Origin: Entrophospora sp. SA101
Taxonomy: Eukaryota; Glomeromycota; Glomeromycetes; Entrophosporales; Entrophosporaceae
DNA length: 64,000 bases
Assembly (NCBI GenBank): GCA_958430865.1
Contig: CAUDNR010003057.1
Location: 1-64,000 of the forward strand
Direction of reading: 5' to 3'
Under the pieces are notes generated by a model. It was not told the origin of the DNA, searched no databases, and saw nothing but the letters and a program-made list of their open reading frames with translations. Of this stretch, positions 12,381-24,801 are shown piece after piece. The position numbers and the translations under genes were made by a program. Each line of letters opens with the position of its first letter. Positions within the stretch are counted from its first letter, which is position 1.

Positions 12381-13110
12381 AATATATCATAATTAATATA
12401 TCATAAAAAAGTGGAATAAGATAATAATCTTTAAATCTAATTAATTATATATTTTGTTGTTATTTAATCCTTTCCTTCTGTGAATATCTGCATCCATTAA
12501 ATATTCATGATACTTATTCAATACATTTGATGTTGTCGATATACAAACAATTACATCACCCAAGTAGTAATAATACCAAGGCCATGCAAAAATAATTTTT
12601 TTTAATAATGCATGTCTACCAGTAGTTCACAAGAATAAATAAATAGGGAGGGTTTTCCTTCCCAATAATAAATCTGATGTTGATCACAGGTGTCAGATTT
12701 AATTAAATTTTCCTTACCACAAACAATGGTACCGCCTCCATACTTGCAGAAAATTTTTACTACAAGTGAAGGCTCCCAATGTTTGAAGGTTTTTTTATAA
12801 GGTCAACAAAAACTTTCCCTTATTTTCCCCTCAGACCAGACTTGATTGTTGCCATATGTGCATTGATCACTGATGAAGATCTGCATTTGTGTGATGATTG
12901 CTTGTGTTATACCCCTCTAGAATAAAGTCAGTGTCTGCAACGGGTTGCTGTTTTGGATTTTCCCAGAATTTAGACACACCAACGTTGGTCAAATGAAAAT
13001 TAAAGAGCCTTCTCTGGTTTGGGTGCTGTGAGGGAAGATTAGTGAAAACATTGTTGACGATTGGTTGTTGGATGGAAATTCCAGGCCCAAGTCAGCCCCC
13101 TCCCTGGAAC
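12381..13110. other. intergenic, less AT-rich, no gene recognised
   Basis: This stretch is visibly richer in G+C than its surroundings, which suggests an old transposon or gene relic, but I could not align any frame to a family. Confidence 0.35.
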
Positions 13111-13535
13111 TCTGTTTGCATCATTATATCCCTTTGAGAGTAACTTGGTAAAGATTAGCCTTGTGTAAATGAGGAACGCGAGAATGACTGTAGTGTCCAA
13201 GACAGTGTGCATGCTTTAACGCCTGGGGTAAGATATGTCGGGGGTAAGACATGTCAAGGTTAAGGTATGACCCCAAGCCCATACCTTAACCCTCACATAT
13301 CTTACTCCAAACATATCTGGTAATCAAACCTTGTCCTTGTATCTTAATCCAGACATATCACCCCCGACATATGTGGTAATCAAACCTTGTCCTTGTACAT
13401 TCAAAATGTTTCTTTTTCAACGGTGTGCTGCCTTGACATGTAAATATATATATATAATAATATTAATATTATTACTGATTATGAAAAGCAAATACCAATT
13501 ATTTACCATCTTGATGAGGATCTTATAATGGTGCG
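13111..13535 (+). repeat. dispersed repeat R1, copy a
   Basis: It shares a long block with 34262-34795, 53100-53407 (inverted) and 53512-53796. The common core includes GTGTGCTGCCTTGACATGTA, then AAGCAAATACCAATTATTTA and GATGAGGATCTTATAAT. This copy is cut after 13529. It also contains an internal duplication of GGTAATCAAACCTTGTCCTT at 13319 and 13375. No coding capacity is evident. Confidence 0.75.
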
Positions 13536-14629
13536 TTTGTCAATCAAACTTCTTAATTAGTGGTCTACCAATCAACGATAGAATTTGTTATGCAGGTCCG
13601 GCTTTAACTGGGATTTAAGATTTCAGCACTTTTATGGTTGCATCTCAAGTTAAACACCATACAGGTCTTAGAAGCCTCGACAAGTATATTCATTGTAAAG
13701 TAGAACTCTTTCAATAGTGATGAATATATCTCGGCACTTTTAAATATCCACGTTCGCCGATTTCTTCTTGTCACGCAATGTTTCCAACAAGCAAGTCCTC
13801 CAAGAAATCATTCGGGCTGATACTATCCGTATAAAATGCTCATTTTCTCTTTATCTGCTTGCTTTGCATGTCAGTAGAAGGAGATCAGCACGTTTTCCTG
13901 GCTCTACAATCTCCTGTTTAAGAATTTATCAATAGATCCTTTCCCAAGAATTTGAGCACCGCTTCAATTGCTAATGGTTCAGAAGTATATTCAAAACAAG
14001 CTTTTCTTGTAAAAAAATGTCAACAGAACAAATGGAGTAGTTAACTGTCGTTATTATGAGGTGTCTCTTTCTTGGGACCAGGGTTTGAGACTTTTGTTCA
14101 CCTCGTAGTTTTACTGTCAAGCCTTTGCAATCGGTTTTTTTTGCAATACACATCATCATTTACTCTGGAAATGCTCATCAATGGCTAGGGAGTTAAAAGT
14201 GAAAACATTGATAAATGGTGAGAATAAATGATAAGTTGAAAGTTCTTTCAAGGTTGGATCGTTCTTATTGGATATTACCAAGTTTGAGGCATGAGATGTA
14301 ATATCTAAAAGAGGTTCTGGCCTCTTCATGGATTGTTTGAAGTGAACGTCTTCAACATCGAAATAAAGTTATATTACAATGCTCGTTCAACACCTTTGTA
14401 CATTTTCTTCCTTATCAATGCAAAGTAAAATTTTAATGTTACAATCATCATTTTGAATCGTTTTAGATATTGACCTAGCCCAGTTTTTGATTCTGGATTG
14501 AATTTACCAATAGATTTCATTGCTATTTGTAACTTTCAGCGTATTCATCCAGAAAATTCTTCCGCCCTCTTCTTGTCATTTCCATGACTCATTTGGAAAT
14601 ATTGATTCTTTTTCTATAAAGAACACTCA
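13536..14629. other. decayed sequence, no gene recognised
   Basis: TTAATTAGTGGTCTACCAAT near 13553 resembles the termini of the element at 50219-50448. The rest is moderately GC-rich with scattered short frames on the minus strand and may be the decayed body of the P-loop relic that follows. Confidence 0.3.
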
Positions 14630-14900
14630 TTTTCCAACAAACCATTGAACCAAGAAACTGAATCACGTGAGGATTGAAAGCTATGTATAATCAGCTTTGC
14701 ATAATCAATTGGACGTGGAAATCAATGCCAAAATCAAGGTGTAAATATCCTTACAACCTCTTGATTTACCATAACCAGAGGACTGAATGACGGCAATGTA
14801 GGGAACATAATGACAAAAATTTCATGGCGGGCTTCAACAGTTTGTTATTTATCATAAAAATTGGCACAAAAAGTTTCTTGGGTTTGGTAAAGTTTGGTTT
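14630..14900 (-). pseudogene. decayed P-loop NTPase, Crinkler-type
   Basis: One minus-strand frame (about 14765-14835) reads PYIAVIQSSGYGKSRG, a Walker A motif of the kind seen in the NTPase part of Crinkler (CRN) proteins, which are expanded in Rhizophagus. A further fragment, SSRDSVSWFNGLLEN, lies at about 14640-14700. Stops and frame changes separate the pieces. No start or C-terminal domain was found. Confidence 0.42.
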
Positions 14901-15120
14901 TCAAGTTATGCACATCCTGACATTTTTCTTCTATTCTAGAAAAAAAAAAGACAGAGTAAGAACAAAAGATATAGATAAAGATTATATTTAGAACTAGTAA
15001 AGGCCAAACAACATCTCACAAATAATTAGAGAAATGTTGAAGGAAAGAGTGCACACACCACCAGCTAGTCAAAAATGCAAGTAGTACATCAAATGTATAA
15101 ATATCCTGTTATGAGAATTG

Positions 15121-15526
15121 AGAGACGCTCTATATAGGAAAACCGGGTTTCGAAACTTTTGATCAAAAAAAATTTTTTTACATAACATTTAAATAAACTA
15201 TAACATCATGATTATAATTGGTGAAAAAGTTAGATGCTGTTTACTTAGTACAAAAATAAATTTTGAATCGAAAAAATGTTCTACAAACTCATATTTCATA
15301 ATAATAAATAATTTAATAGTCATGGAGACCCCATAGAATGTTACTAATTCATAATTTTTATTATAATTTAACCTTTCTATAAAATTTAAATTTTAAAGGT
15401 GAATGAATGAATACATGCTTTATTAATCAATATTACACAGAAATCGTAAAGGTATATTTTCCGTGTAACAAAATTTAAAAAATTTTTATATATTACTTGA
15501 AAACCCGTTTTTCCTAGAGCGTCCCC
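15121..15526. mobile_element. candidate MITE with imperfect terminal inverted repeats
   Basis: The left end GAGACGCTCTATATAGGAAA is matched, inverted, by the right end (reading GGGGACGCTCTAGGAAAAAC on the minus strand), and the similarity continues into a T-rich subterminal stretch on both sides. Length is about 405 bp. I found no clear target-site duplication. The minus frame 15386-15568 crosses the right end and is not supported as a gene. Confidence 0.45.
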
Positions 15527-16691
15527 AACTTTCAAACTAACTTTCGACTCCAATAAACTTGGACACATATAGATTTTTTAAATTTACTTAATTCCCTTTT
15601 CTTCAGTTAAACGAATTCTCTCTAATCTAATTCTTTGCATCTCTTCTGGTTTTATTTGAGTATTAAAGCCGCAATAATTCTTCAGGCGTATAATTACTAT
15701 CCTTAGAGAACTCAAAGTAGTCATGTCATTTATAATTGCGAAAATGGTAATAATATTGATGGCAATAGTGTGAATTTGAAATCTATAATTAAAAATTACG
15801 CGTGATTATCTCCCTTTGAGATAATCACGCTGTCAAATTGACCATGAAAGGAAAATCAAATGAATTTATAAAGAATTAGAAAAAAGCGTTAATTTGATCT
15901 CATCATGTTCAACTAAAAGCTTTATTAGCTTGAAAATAAGCCAAAAGGTCTGATATTTACTCCTAATTAACCCATACTCAAAATCTTCAGCGTAATTTGA
16001 AACATTTTATACTGTAGTCATGGGATTTAGAAATAGAACATTTCCTTGGGAATTTAATTATATATAAGGAAAGGGATTTTTTGAGAGGAGGAACTTAACT
16101 ATATACAATAAGTATGATATTGTTATCTCGAAATTTACATAATACAAAATTTGATTGCAATAAAGCATATTTATTATTTACAAGTGAAAACTCCACCGCC
16201 AGATAGTCTTGTACAAATCTCACATATTTCTCCCCCTCCTCTTTCTACTGTAATTGCAGGTGTAATCGTTGGGTTGTTGCTCTTCTTATGGATGGTTGTC
16301 ATCCACAATAATAATATGGGCCTGGACAATAGAAATGGATCATGTTATGGAATGATGTTTTGAGAAAAATATCCAATTTACTATTAAAACTTTAACTGAG
16401 CAAAATCATTGTGGGACAACCATTGCACCAATACATATGAAAATCGGCTCACTCGATAAGTTAAGAATCAGGATTTTTCTATGATCATTTGATAATTTTA
16501 TCACCAAACCTTTTTTAATTGACGATCCGTCTATGAATCAGTGAATACTACATAGTGATCGGCGGGGAAAATTGACGAAAAAAACACTAGTCGGTAACCT
16601 TTTATAAAGAAAAATTACTATACTTTTGTCTTGCAAGAAAAATTTTTTTTGTGTATATAAATAAAATAAATCTCAAAGAACATATTTATGT
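15527..16691. other. intergenic, with a hairpin and a membrane-helix scrap
   Basis: A plus frame at about 16180-16363 contains PPPLSTVIAGVIVGLLLFLW, a Pro-rich stretch followed by one hydrophobic helix, as in the C-terminus of fungal kelch or cell-surface proteins. It has no ATG and no domain in front, so it may be a relic or an isolated exon. Confidence 0.3.
15800..15830. repeat. perfect 13-bp stem hairpin
   Basis: A 13-bp perfect inverted repeat (GCGTGATTATCTC and its complement) surrounds a 5-nt loop. It lies in non-coding sequence. Its role is unknown; it could be a remnant of a foldback element. Confidence 0.7.
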
Positions 16692-16701
16692 NNNNNNNNN
16701 N
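16692..16701. other. assembly gap (10 N)
   Basis: Ten N characters. The true gap size is unknown. The flanking sequence is AT-rich and non-coding. Confidence 0.98.
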
Positions 16702-17269
16702 ATTAATATAAATAGTAATGATTTGCTTTAAATACAACTAAAAGTCACGTGTATATACACAAAATCCACAAAGTTCAATAAAAAATTCAATTTCAGCATT
16801 TTAGACAATTGAGACCATGATTGTCTAAATGTCTAAATTGATTTATATTTTAGACATTGTCTAAATAATTTAATTTGAACATCCATCTATAGTCGTATTC
16901 TTCTTTTTTTCGCTACGGCTTTGAAATGATTTGCAAAGTTGAAATTATTTTCGTTTTCCCGAAAATGATAATGGTTATGGTTATTTTTACATCGCCGTGC
17001 CATGCGAATTCTCATTACTATCTATTTGGCAACCGAAAAATCTATCTAAACGTCAGAGTTGAGCGAAGCAGATACTTGACTAGAAGGAAATTGAATTCGA
17101 ATTCGAACGCAACATAAAAAGCAAAATTGATGCACCGATTTTTTGGTCCACAAGTGGGAGTAGCGGGTCTATTATATTATTTTTTCTTGTCGATGCACCA
17201 TCTGGCCATGAAATTGTTTATTTTTATTAAATATCGCATCATTGATCATGAATACATCATTGATAGGAT

Positions 17270-18158
17270 TAGGGATGGGCGGGCAGATCAGTACTATATG
17301 GTATACACGATAAGTCGGTCATGTAGGGTGAGCTCATATGATCGACTTATCGAATTAAATTACTTAAATATTAAGAAAAAGGGGTGAAATTTTGGCTGAC
17401 TTATCGCGAGACCAACTTATCGAGTTTACATATGTAGTACTATACGTATAGTGCGTATAGTTCTAGAACTATATTAATATAGTAGTATATAGTAAACGTA
17501 AATCAATTCCTATTTAGATTATTGCCAAATAATATGTGTAATATTGCACATAAAAATTGATTGAAAATTAAATCTCACGATATACAGTATATATTTTAAA
17601 CTTATCATGCATGACTTGCCAAAGTGCAATTCGGCAACACTTTAAATATATTGGTGATGTTAATGGTTATAAGCGATTACGTATTAAATGTCTATGTTGC
17701 AAAAATATCAATGTACTAGTTCAGTATCTAGATGTGAAAACCATTTACGCCTTTGTCCAAATGCCACCATTCTAACTAAAAGAAATTATTCTAGTATACA
17801 GATAAATTACAACGTAATTGAGAAAATTGACGAAAATGCCATCGAAGAAGCTGATGAAACACATGAAAATTTTATTGAAGAATCAAATAAAAGTGAAAAC
17901 AGGTTTGATTTTTTTGATATTTAATTCATTCAATTTAATTAATAATTCAATTAAATATATAAATCAAATCAAAACAAAATCACAATACCTTTTATGTCAA
18001 TAAAATAATGGTGGATTTGATCAGTAATTTTTTTTACAGCGCAAAATTGGAATTTTAAAAATTTTAAAAATATGATCCCCATATTTTTGTTTTCCCATCA
18101 CTATACATACGTATAGTATCGTATAGTGTTCAACTATATGCACATTTGCCCATCTCTA
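17270..18158 (+). mobile_element. non-autonomous hAT element with BED-finger relic
   Basis: The element is bounded by TAGGGATGGGC at the left and GCCCATCTCTA at the right, and flanked by an exact 8-bp direct duplication GATAGGAT (17262-17269 and 18159-18166). Eight-bp duplications and TAGRG-type ends are typical of hAT transposons. Subterminal zones on both sides carry repeated CTATACGTATAG-like and ACTTATCG motifs, possible transposase-binding sites. The interior encodes a frameshifted BED finger but no catalytic domain, so it would need a transposase in trans. Confidence 0.8.
17611..17924 (+). pseudogene. BED zinc-finger relic inside the hAT element
   Basis: The first frame gives AIRQHFKYIGDVNGYKRLRI followed by KCLCCKN; a second frame from about 17700 gives SVSRCENHLRLCPN. 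Together they supply the C-x2-C and H-x4-C ligands of a BED finger, the DNA-binding domain of hAT transposases. A single frame change between them breaks the gene. An acidic tail (about 17815-17924) follows, and the RNase-H-like catalytic part is absent. Confidence 0.6.
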
Positions 18159-18166
18159 GATAGGAT

Positions 18167-19589
18167 GCTAAGATTCTTCGCATCCAGTGCTAATTTTGAT
18201 GCTTCGAACAAATATATATGTGTGTGATTGAGTCATGTGATTTTATAATACTATGACACCAAAAAATATCATTGCACATTACTAATATGTGTTTCACGAA
18301 ATTCACTGTTACGATTTATCGTGATTCGACAACAAAGGAATTTCAGCATTCTTTGAAGATTTAAAAGTGGCAAAAATAGAAAATAAATTAAAACTCTCAA
18401 AACCTGCCTTACGTGCTATGTAAAGGTCGTTCCAAGTACCAATATTGATCAACCCATGTTGCTTCAAATTCGGAAATTAAAGACAGTTCAAGCACATTAT
18501 TAATATTTATTACGTATTAATTACTATTACGCGTAGTTAACTTCAAAACTCGAAAACTCGAAAAACTAATATGTATCTAAAGACAATTTGATTATATAAA
18601 TGTGATAATAAAATAATAATTTTAATTTGTAAAAAAAGAAGAGCCATTTTTATTTTAAAAGAAAATATACGGAAAAGAACAACTGGCTTTATAAAGTAAT
18701 ATTTCTCATTACAATGTACGTACAATGATATAATAATTCTTTATTATCATTATTATTATTGCTGCTTGTATTTATTTACATAAGTGGATTTAATTACGTC
18801 AAGACTTTCACTTTAGTCAAATCATCATGGTGAGAAACTATCTTTAGTCAATACTTTAGTTACGTCAATGACTAAAGTCAAAAGTTTCGTCATACATCAT
18901 TAAATAAAGTTATTGCAATGTTATTGTGGAAATAAGCACCCTTTTTTGACAGAGTCGTGTGAAAATTCGAATAATTATCTTATTTCACGTTAAAAATTTA
19001 TAAGCCAACTCCCAAGAGATGCTAAATGAAGAATGTATGATAACGATCCAAGCAATGTTATGATTTTGTAAAGTGGTTTCTGCGGTGACGCCACAATGAC
19101 GTGTCTGTTTTATAATTTATTTTCTTGATATTATTTTTTATTCATATTGATGATATCATCTCAGTGTTGTACATGGGACATGTCCCGGACAACGTCCAAG
19201 TACAAGGGACATTTAAAATGGTGGACAACACTTATTATAATTATGACATTCTTAACCGACATAAAAATTCGAAAGGATTACAAATATTTGAAAAAAATTA
19301 TTACAATGCTTAAAAACATTACTATTATGAATATCCAAAACACATACGAATACTTTAAAATTTGAATATGGGGAATAGAAATTGTAATCACGTGTTGTAA
19401 TTTTTAAATTTTATAACGTGTTTTTTTATTTCGTGAAACATTTTTTAATTTTTGGCTGAAATTACGATTATCTGTTATTATTAATTTTAGTCAAAACATT
19501 ACAAAACTTTTTATACACAACGTTTGTTTTGAACAAGATCTAACCATTCTTTACCTTGAATTTATTTCATTGCTGGTATTATTATTAGA
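18167..19589. other. intergenic upstream of kinesin
   Basis: Mostly AT-rich. Repeated TTTAGTCAA and ACGTCAA words lie at 18790-18900. A short self-complementary GGGACATGTCCC block sits near 19183. No gene was recognised. The last few hundred bases should hold the kinesin promoter. Confidence 0.4.
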
Positions 19590-21603
19590 ATGACATATAA
19601 AAAATATATAAACAACCAATCTGCACCAAATAATAATACTTCCTCTAGTAGTTCCATTCCAAAAATAAAGTCACCTATAAAAAAAAATGGCCATGTTGAA
19701 AAATTAAAGCAAATAGATAAAATTGGCAGAAATTTGATATCACATAAGCCCAGAATTTTAAATGATGTTAAATCATCATTATCAAATAGAGGAATCTATA
19801 AAAAAACAAGCATCGTATCAAAAAACAACAATAGTCAATCAACTAAAACTTTTTCCAATACATTATCATCATCATCGTCATCATCATCGTCATCATCATC
19901 TGTCAATAAAAAAAAACAGCTTACAGAAAAAGACATTCTCAAGGAAAAGCATATTAAACTTCAAGATGACATTACTAGAGCTCACAAACAAATTGAATCT
20001 TATACTATGGAAAATAATAGAATCAAAAATGATGTCAAATTGAAAAAAGCTAAATTAGTAGAATCATTAGAAGCAATTAGTAAAATTAAAGAAAATTTGT
20101 TAACTACAAAAGAGGAAATTATAAAACTTAATTCACAGATCATGAATAGTTCTCAGGAATTAGAGATTTTGAATAATAGTATTAAAAATGATCGCGATGA
20201 ATTAATCAGCCTCAAAGCCACAAAAGAATCGATTGCCAATGAATTAATGATGATTGAAACAAAGATTATTGAAAGAAAAAATTTAATCGAACATTTGAAT
20301 GCAGAATGTTTGAAATATGAAAACACTCGTCGCTACTTACACAATGTTATTCAAGATCTAAAGGGAAACATTCGTGTTTTTTGCAGAGTTCGTCCACAAA
20401 CTTCCGCAGAAAAAGATGATCCTCTCACCGAAATCAAGTACCCAGAAAGTTATGATAATAAAAAAATAGTGATTGGTTCAGTTGTAAAAAATTATCTTAG
20501 AATGAGCAGGAATGTTTACAAGGAATATGAATTTGATTATGTTTTCAAATCTGATAGTACTCAAGAACAAGTATATGCTGAGATTGCTCATGTTGTTCAA
20601 TCAGTAGTTGATGGGTATAATTGTTGTATATTTGCTTATGGTCAAACTGGTGCAGGAAAAACTTATACAATGCAAGGTTCCAATACTCCTGAAAGTGAGG
20701 GTATGATCACCAGAGCATTTAGACACATCTTTAGTCTTGTCAATGAATTGAAATCTCAGGGCTGGAATTATACAATTGAAGGTCAATTTATTGAAATATA
20801 TAATGATAATGTTTATGATTTACTTAAGATTCCACGTGGAAAATTCAAGGATATAAAGATAACGCATGACATTGAAAAAGGTTCGACAAGAATTGCTAAT
20901 GTAAAAACAGGTATTTTTTTTTAAAATTAATATTTAGATTAGATTTTAGATTTTAGATGTAGATTTTGAAATTTTTTTTTTTTTTTTTAGTAAACCTTGA
21001 GTCACCAAAACATGTTAATCAAGTACTTGAATCGGCAACAAAGCATCGTTCTGTTGCTTCTACAAAAATGAATAATAATTCTTCAAGAAGTCATAGCATC
21101 TTCATGATTCATATTGAAGGTTTAAATTTGATTACAAATGAAACACGATCAGGTTCTCTGAACCTTATTGATCTAGCAGGTTCAGAAAAAATATCGACAT
21201 ATGATTCAACAGGAGATCTTCAAACTGAAACAATATATATTAATAAAAGTCTCAGTAGTTTAAAAACCGTTATACAAAACATCAAGGAAAGTACAAGTCA
21301 TATCAATTATCGCGATTCTATTTTAACTTATGTCTTAAAAAACTCATTAGGTAAATATTACTATTACTATTATTATTATTATTATTATTATGGTGATGAT
21401 GATGATGTTTGTTTGTTTGTTTGTTTTTGTTTATTTATTTATTAATGGCAATTAAATTAATAATAGGTGGAAATGCCAAGGTATTAATGCTAGTTAACAT
21501 TTCTCCAATAAAATCATCTCAAGCAGAAACTGAAAGCAGTTTGGAGTTTGGACGTGTTGCAAAAGCTGCTCACATTGGTATTGCAAAAAAGGTTAAAACC
21601 TAA
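19590..21603 (+). CDS. kinesin-14 (C-terminal motor, Kar3/Ncd type), three exons
   Basis: A minus-end-directed microtubule motor acting in spindle assembly or nuclear movement. Exons 19590-20910, 20991-21350 and 21467-21603 join in frame to 605 residues. Layout: a Ser/Asn-rich basic tail (1-110, with a poly-Ser run), a coiled coil (about 115-255), the kinesin-14 neck followed by NIRVFCRVRP, then the motor. P-loop GQTGAGKT is at about 351-358, switch I is NNSSRSHSIF, and switch II is LIDLAGSE. The C-terminal motor after the coiled coil defines the class. The second intron is a TAT/GAT microsatellite. The protein is slightly shorter than yeast Kar3, mainly in the tail. Confidence 0.92.
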
Positions 21604-22386
21604 TAATATCAATTATTAACAAGAATAAAAAGGTTTGTTCACATTAAGATTAAATGTCAATATTGAAAAATCTTGAAGTCATCTATATAACGTATATACA
21701 CGGCATATGAAATCTAATTTTTAATTAAATCAATATATATACTATTTAAAAAACTTAGTAATTAATTCTTCACGTATACTTCTTTTGATTGAATCTAGAT
21801 CTTTTTGTTATCATAGGTAGTCTAAAGTTTTGCCATTTATAAAAGGAAATTTCTTGAAAAATAATATTTACACATTGCTTTCCAATCTTACCAATGTTTA
21901 CTGTTAATTCTCAATCCCAAACTTTGTTTGTCATTTTTAATTTTGAGAATATGTAAATTCTGCATAAATAAATAATAATTCAAAAGTGCATTCGAACAAA
22001 AAATTACAAAAACATTTACTGATAAGATTTATAGTTTATGGCTTTGCCTTCTTAACATTAGACTGAAAATGGCTGAGACATGGCACTTGAAAAAAAGGAA
22101 AGGTAAAAGTCCGTTTAAAAATTAATATTAATCATAATTAGTTGTCATATTGCATTACGTTGCATCAATTATCAATAAAAAGAATTTCTTTAAATTCAAG
22201 ACTATCTTTGTTCTCATTTGATTAAAACAAGGTAAAAATAATCTCACTTTGTGTTCGAACATTATAAAAACATTACCAATTCACCTATTTCACATTAAAA
22301 AAATCAATCCTTCTTCAATTACTGTTAAACACAATTATTATTTTATTTTATCAATATTTACAATATTTCATCAACAAATTTTAAAA

Positions 22387-22542
22387 ATGTTTACCTTCAA
22401 CTGTGAACTTTTTTGTGGATTGTTAATTGAACTTTTTCTTGGTTTCTTGCTTCGTTATAAAGCTTATAAAAATCAATTCTATACTTGTATAAATAAAAAA
22501 ATCGATCAAATAATAAATAAAAGAAAATCAAAATTAAAATAA
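22387..22542 (+). CDS. possible 51-residue membrane peptide, unsupported by homology
   Basis: From ATG 22387 the frame gives one hydrophobic helix (CGLLIELFLGFLLRYKAY) and a Lys-rich tail. Such ORFs arise easily in AT-rich DNA, and I recognise no family. The rest of 21604-22640 shows nothing else. Confidence 0.18.
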   Translation: MFTFNCELFCGLLIELFLGFLLRYKAYKNQFYTCINKKIDQIINKRKSKLK

Positions 22543-22639
22543 ATCAACTACTGATAAAAAAAATACCCTCTAAAATCGAAAACCTATGGGAATATTATAA
22601 ATCTTTTTGATAAAAAGAGTGAACTGGTTCCAGGTTTTT

Positions 22640-23860
22640 CTTTTAATAAGAATGGCTCTTGAAGTTCGTGAATTGCTCGGAAAAGAGAGATATACATTTT
22701 AGCCTCCATAATCAAAAGCTTCTATCAATGAAAAACTGACCCTAGAGGGAAAACAATACACGCAATTCAAAGAATGGGTCAATAAAGAAAAGGATGAGAT
22801 GAAAATCGAAGCTGTCGAAGATGATGAGAAACAAAGAAGATATGAATATCAATAATAATATTATCGATAATGATAACAAAATGTTCGGTCCCAAAGCCAT
22901 AGTGAGTATTTGAGTGCCCTGACAAAAATCTAACTTTCACTATTGCTATTCTTTTTCTCTCATGCAAATACTTTGACAATTTTTTAACTTGTATTTTGTT
23001 TATTCCAATTAATTGCTGAAAAAATTTTGTTTTTTAATAACTTTTTACATTTTTTTTTATTTACTTTATAAGAAACATGTCTAACATTGATTATGAAATT
23101 AATATGCACGAGATAAATATGAAAAGTTGAGCAGTAAGTTGGAAAGGTTGAAGGAATTAAAATAAAATTGGTAGAAGAAGAATTGAAAATAATCAAGAAA
23201 AAAGAAGCGGCAGGTCGAGAGAGAGAGATACTTGAAGAGGAGAAAATGAAGTTGGAGTAGGGAAGGAAAAATGTGAGAAGCAGGTACAGACATTACATCA
23301 TTTTCAGTGATAGAGGAGTGGGTACATAAGCAATGCTTTTGGCACCGAATATGTTGACAACAAAAATATTATCGTCAATGGATTGATCATTTACATCGAC
23401 AACTGTCTTTGTAAGTCCTACAATACGCGCCATTTACAGAGATTGTGGAGTCGGAAAATCATGGTCCATCAAGGAAGTTGCAAAGAAACACTATTGCATC
23501 TACATTTGTTGCGAGAATCAAGCAGCGTTAGTTATCCACTTCAGTCAAAGATCGCTGATGTTTTGATGGACACAAAGCTCAAAGATTATTCTGATGAACA
23601 TATCAAGGCAGTGATACAGTGAACCATCATGCAAAAAAAGTTGACCTGCTGAACAGTTTTGTTATCACGTAGAAAATCCTGAGGCCTTGCAATGGTGAAA
23701 TTCTGAAATGAGAATCACGATATGGAGTACAATGGTAAAAAGGATCCGAGTCCTTATAAGGATATCATACATACAACTTTTTTGGCAGATTGTTTGAAAG
23801 AGTATGCAGCGACTTTCATGGGAAATTCAAACTTGAAAAGGTGTGAATGAGGTCGATTTG
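22640..23860 (+). pseudogene. decayed P-loop NTPase, Crinkler-type
   Basis: Fragments in shifting plus frames line up in a sensible order. EKLTLEGKQYTQFKEWVNKE lies at about 22730. A coiled-coil-like Glu/Lys-rich part is at 23110-23260. YRDCGVGKSWSIKEVAKKHY (Walker A GVGKS) is at about 23430. YPLQSKIADVLMDTKLKDYS follows at about 23535-23590 in another frame. Several stops and at least two frame changes make it non-functional. The P-loop and the following block resemble NTPases of Crinkler-like proteins in Glomeromycotina. It shares the broken state with the relic at 14630-14900. Confidence 0.5.
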
Positions 23861-24597
23861 TTTTTCGTCTTCGCAAGATGTTTCCGCATTAGGGTGTTAC
23901 AACTTAATAATAAATACAAACATAGTTGACCACCAACGTATATATTAATATGGCTCCTGTTGCTGTGCCACGCGCTCGAATTTAAAAATTTTTCAAAATA
24001 GGTCTTCGCGTGATTTTGGTTTTTGGTTTGTCTATCCTATGTGGACGACGGGAATTAGGTCACCATTGTCATACTCATATATTATAGCTTCATATGATGG
24101 AAATAGGCCCAATTGTGTGTGGTCTGACGACAGAAATAGGAGCCATCATGTCTGAAGACAGAAATAGGCCACCGTCTGTAGTATAGCTATATTACAAGCG
24201 TCCCGGTCTTTTCAGACAAAGTGTCTGTGAACATATTAATGCAATTTTTTAAACTTACCAGGAGCATTCTTTCAATACACAATCTCTTGTAAGAAGATTA
24301 GCATCATTTACCAAAAATGCAACTCTTTGATTCTTCACACAATTTTGTTGTAATCCAAACCAAAAATTGCTTCAACACCTTTAATATTCATTATATGAAT
24401 GGAGTCTCTATTATGCTGGCGAACACACACCAAAGAATACCCAACATATTTAAGTATAAAACTTCAAGCTTCATTTAAATTCCCACATATATTGTATATT
24501 TGTTGAACCAATATTAAGAAGATACATAGAATAAGCTAAAAATCTATTATTATAAAAAATAAGGTTTTTTTGTTTATTAAACATTTTTCAACAGCCC
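23861..24597. other. intergenic, no gene recognised
   Basis: Non-coding on both strands. The word GACAGAAATAGG recurs at 24129 and 24159. Confidence 0.4.
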
Positions 24598-24801
24598 ATG
24601 CGGACAATTTCCGAAAGGTTACACCTTTATTCCTCAGTTTGTAGGGATAGAGCCTCGATCTTTGGGTATCGGTCGGATAATCCACTCAAGATCTACGGAC
24701 CAGGTGATCAAAGTGCATTTATATCTATCCCTCACCAGGCTAAAGCTGTATCCCTCTGGACACAGGGATAAAGGCCAGACCTACCTGGAAATCGTCCGCA
24801 T
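24598..24801. mobile_element. small inverted-repeat element (MITE)
   Basis: It begins ATGCGGACAATTTCC and ends GGAAATCGTCCGCAT, 15-bp terminal inverted repeats with one mismatch. Length is 204 bp. It is clearly more GC-rich than its flanks, which supports insertion. There is no coding capacity and no certain target duplication (AT on both sides at most). Confidence 0.6.

Noticed and set aside
16797..16880. Repeated TGTCTAAAT words that can pair with ATTTAGACA
   Set aside because: Short and AT-rich; could be chance, and no element boundaries were visible.
19160..19240. Self-complementary GGGACATGTCCC region upstream of kinesin
   Set aside because: Possibly a decayed small element or a protein-binding site, but I could not define ends or a partner copy in the window.
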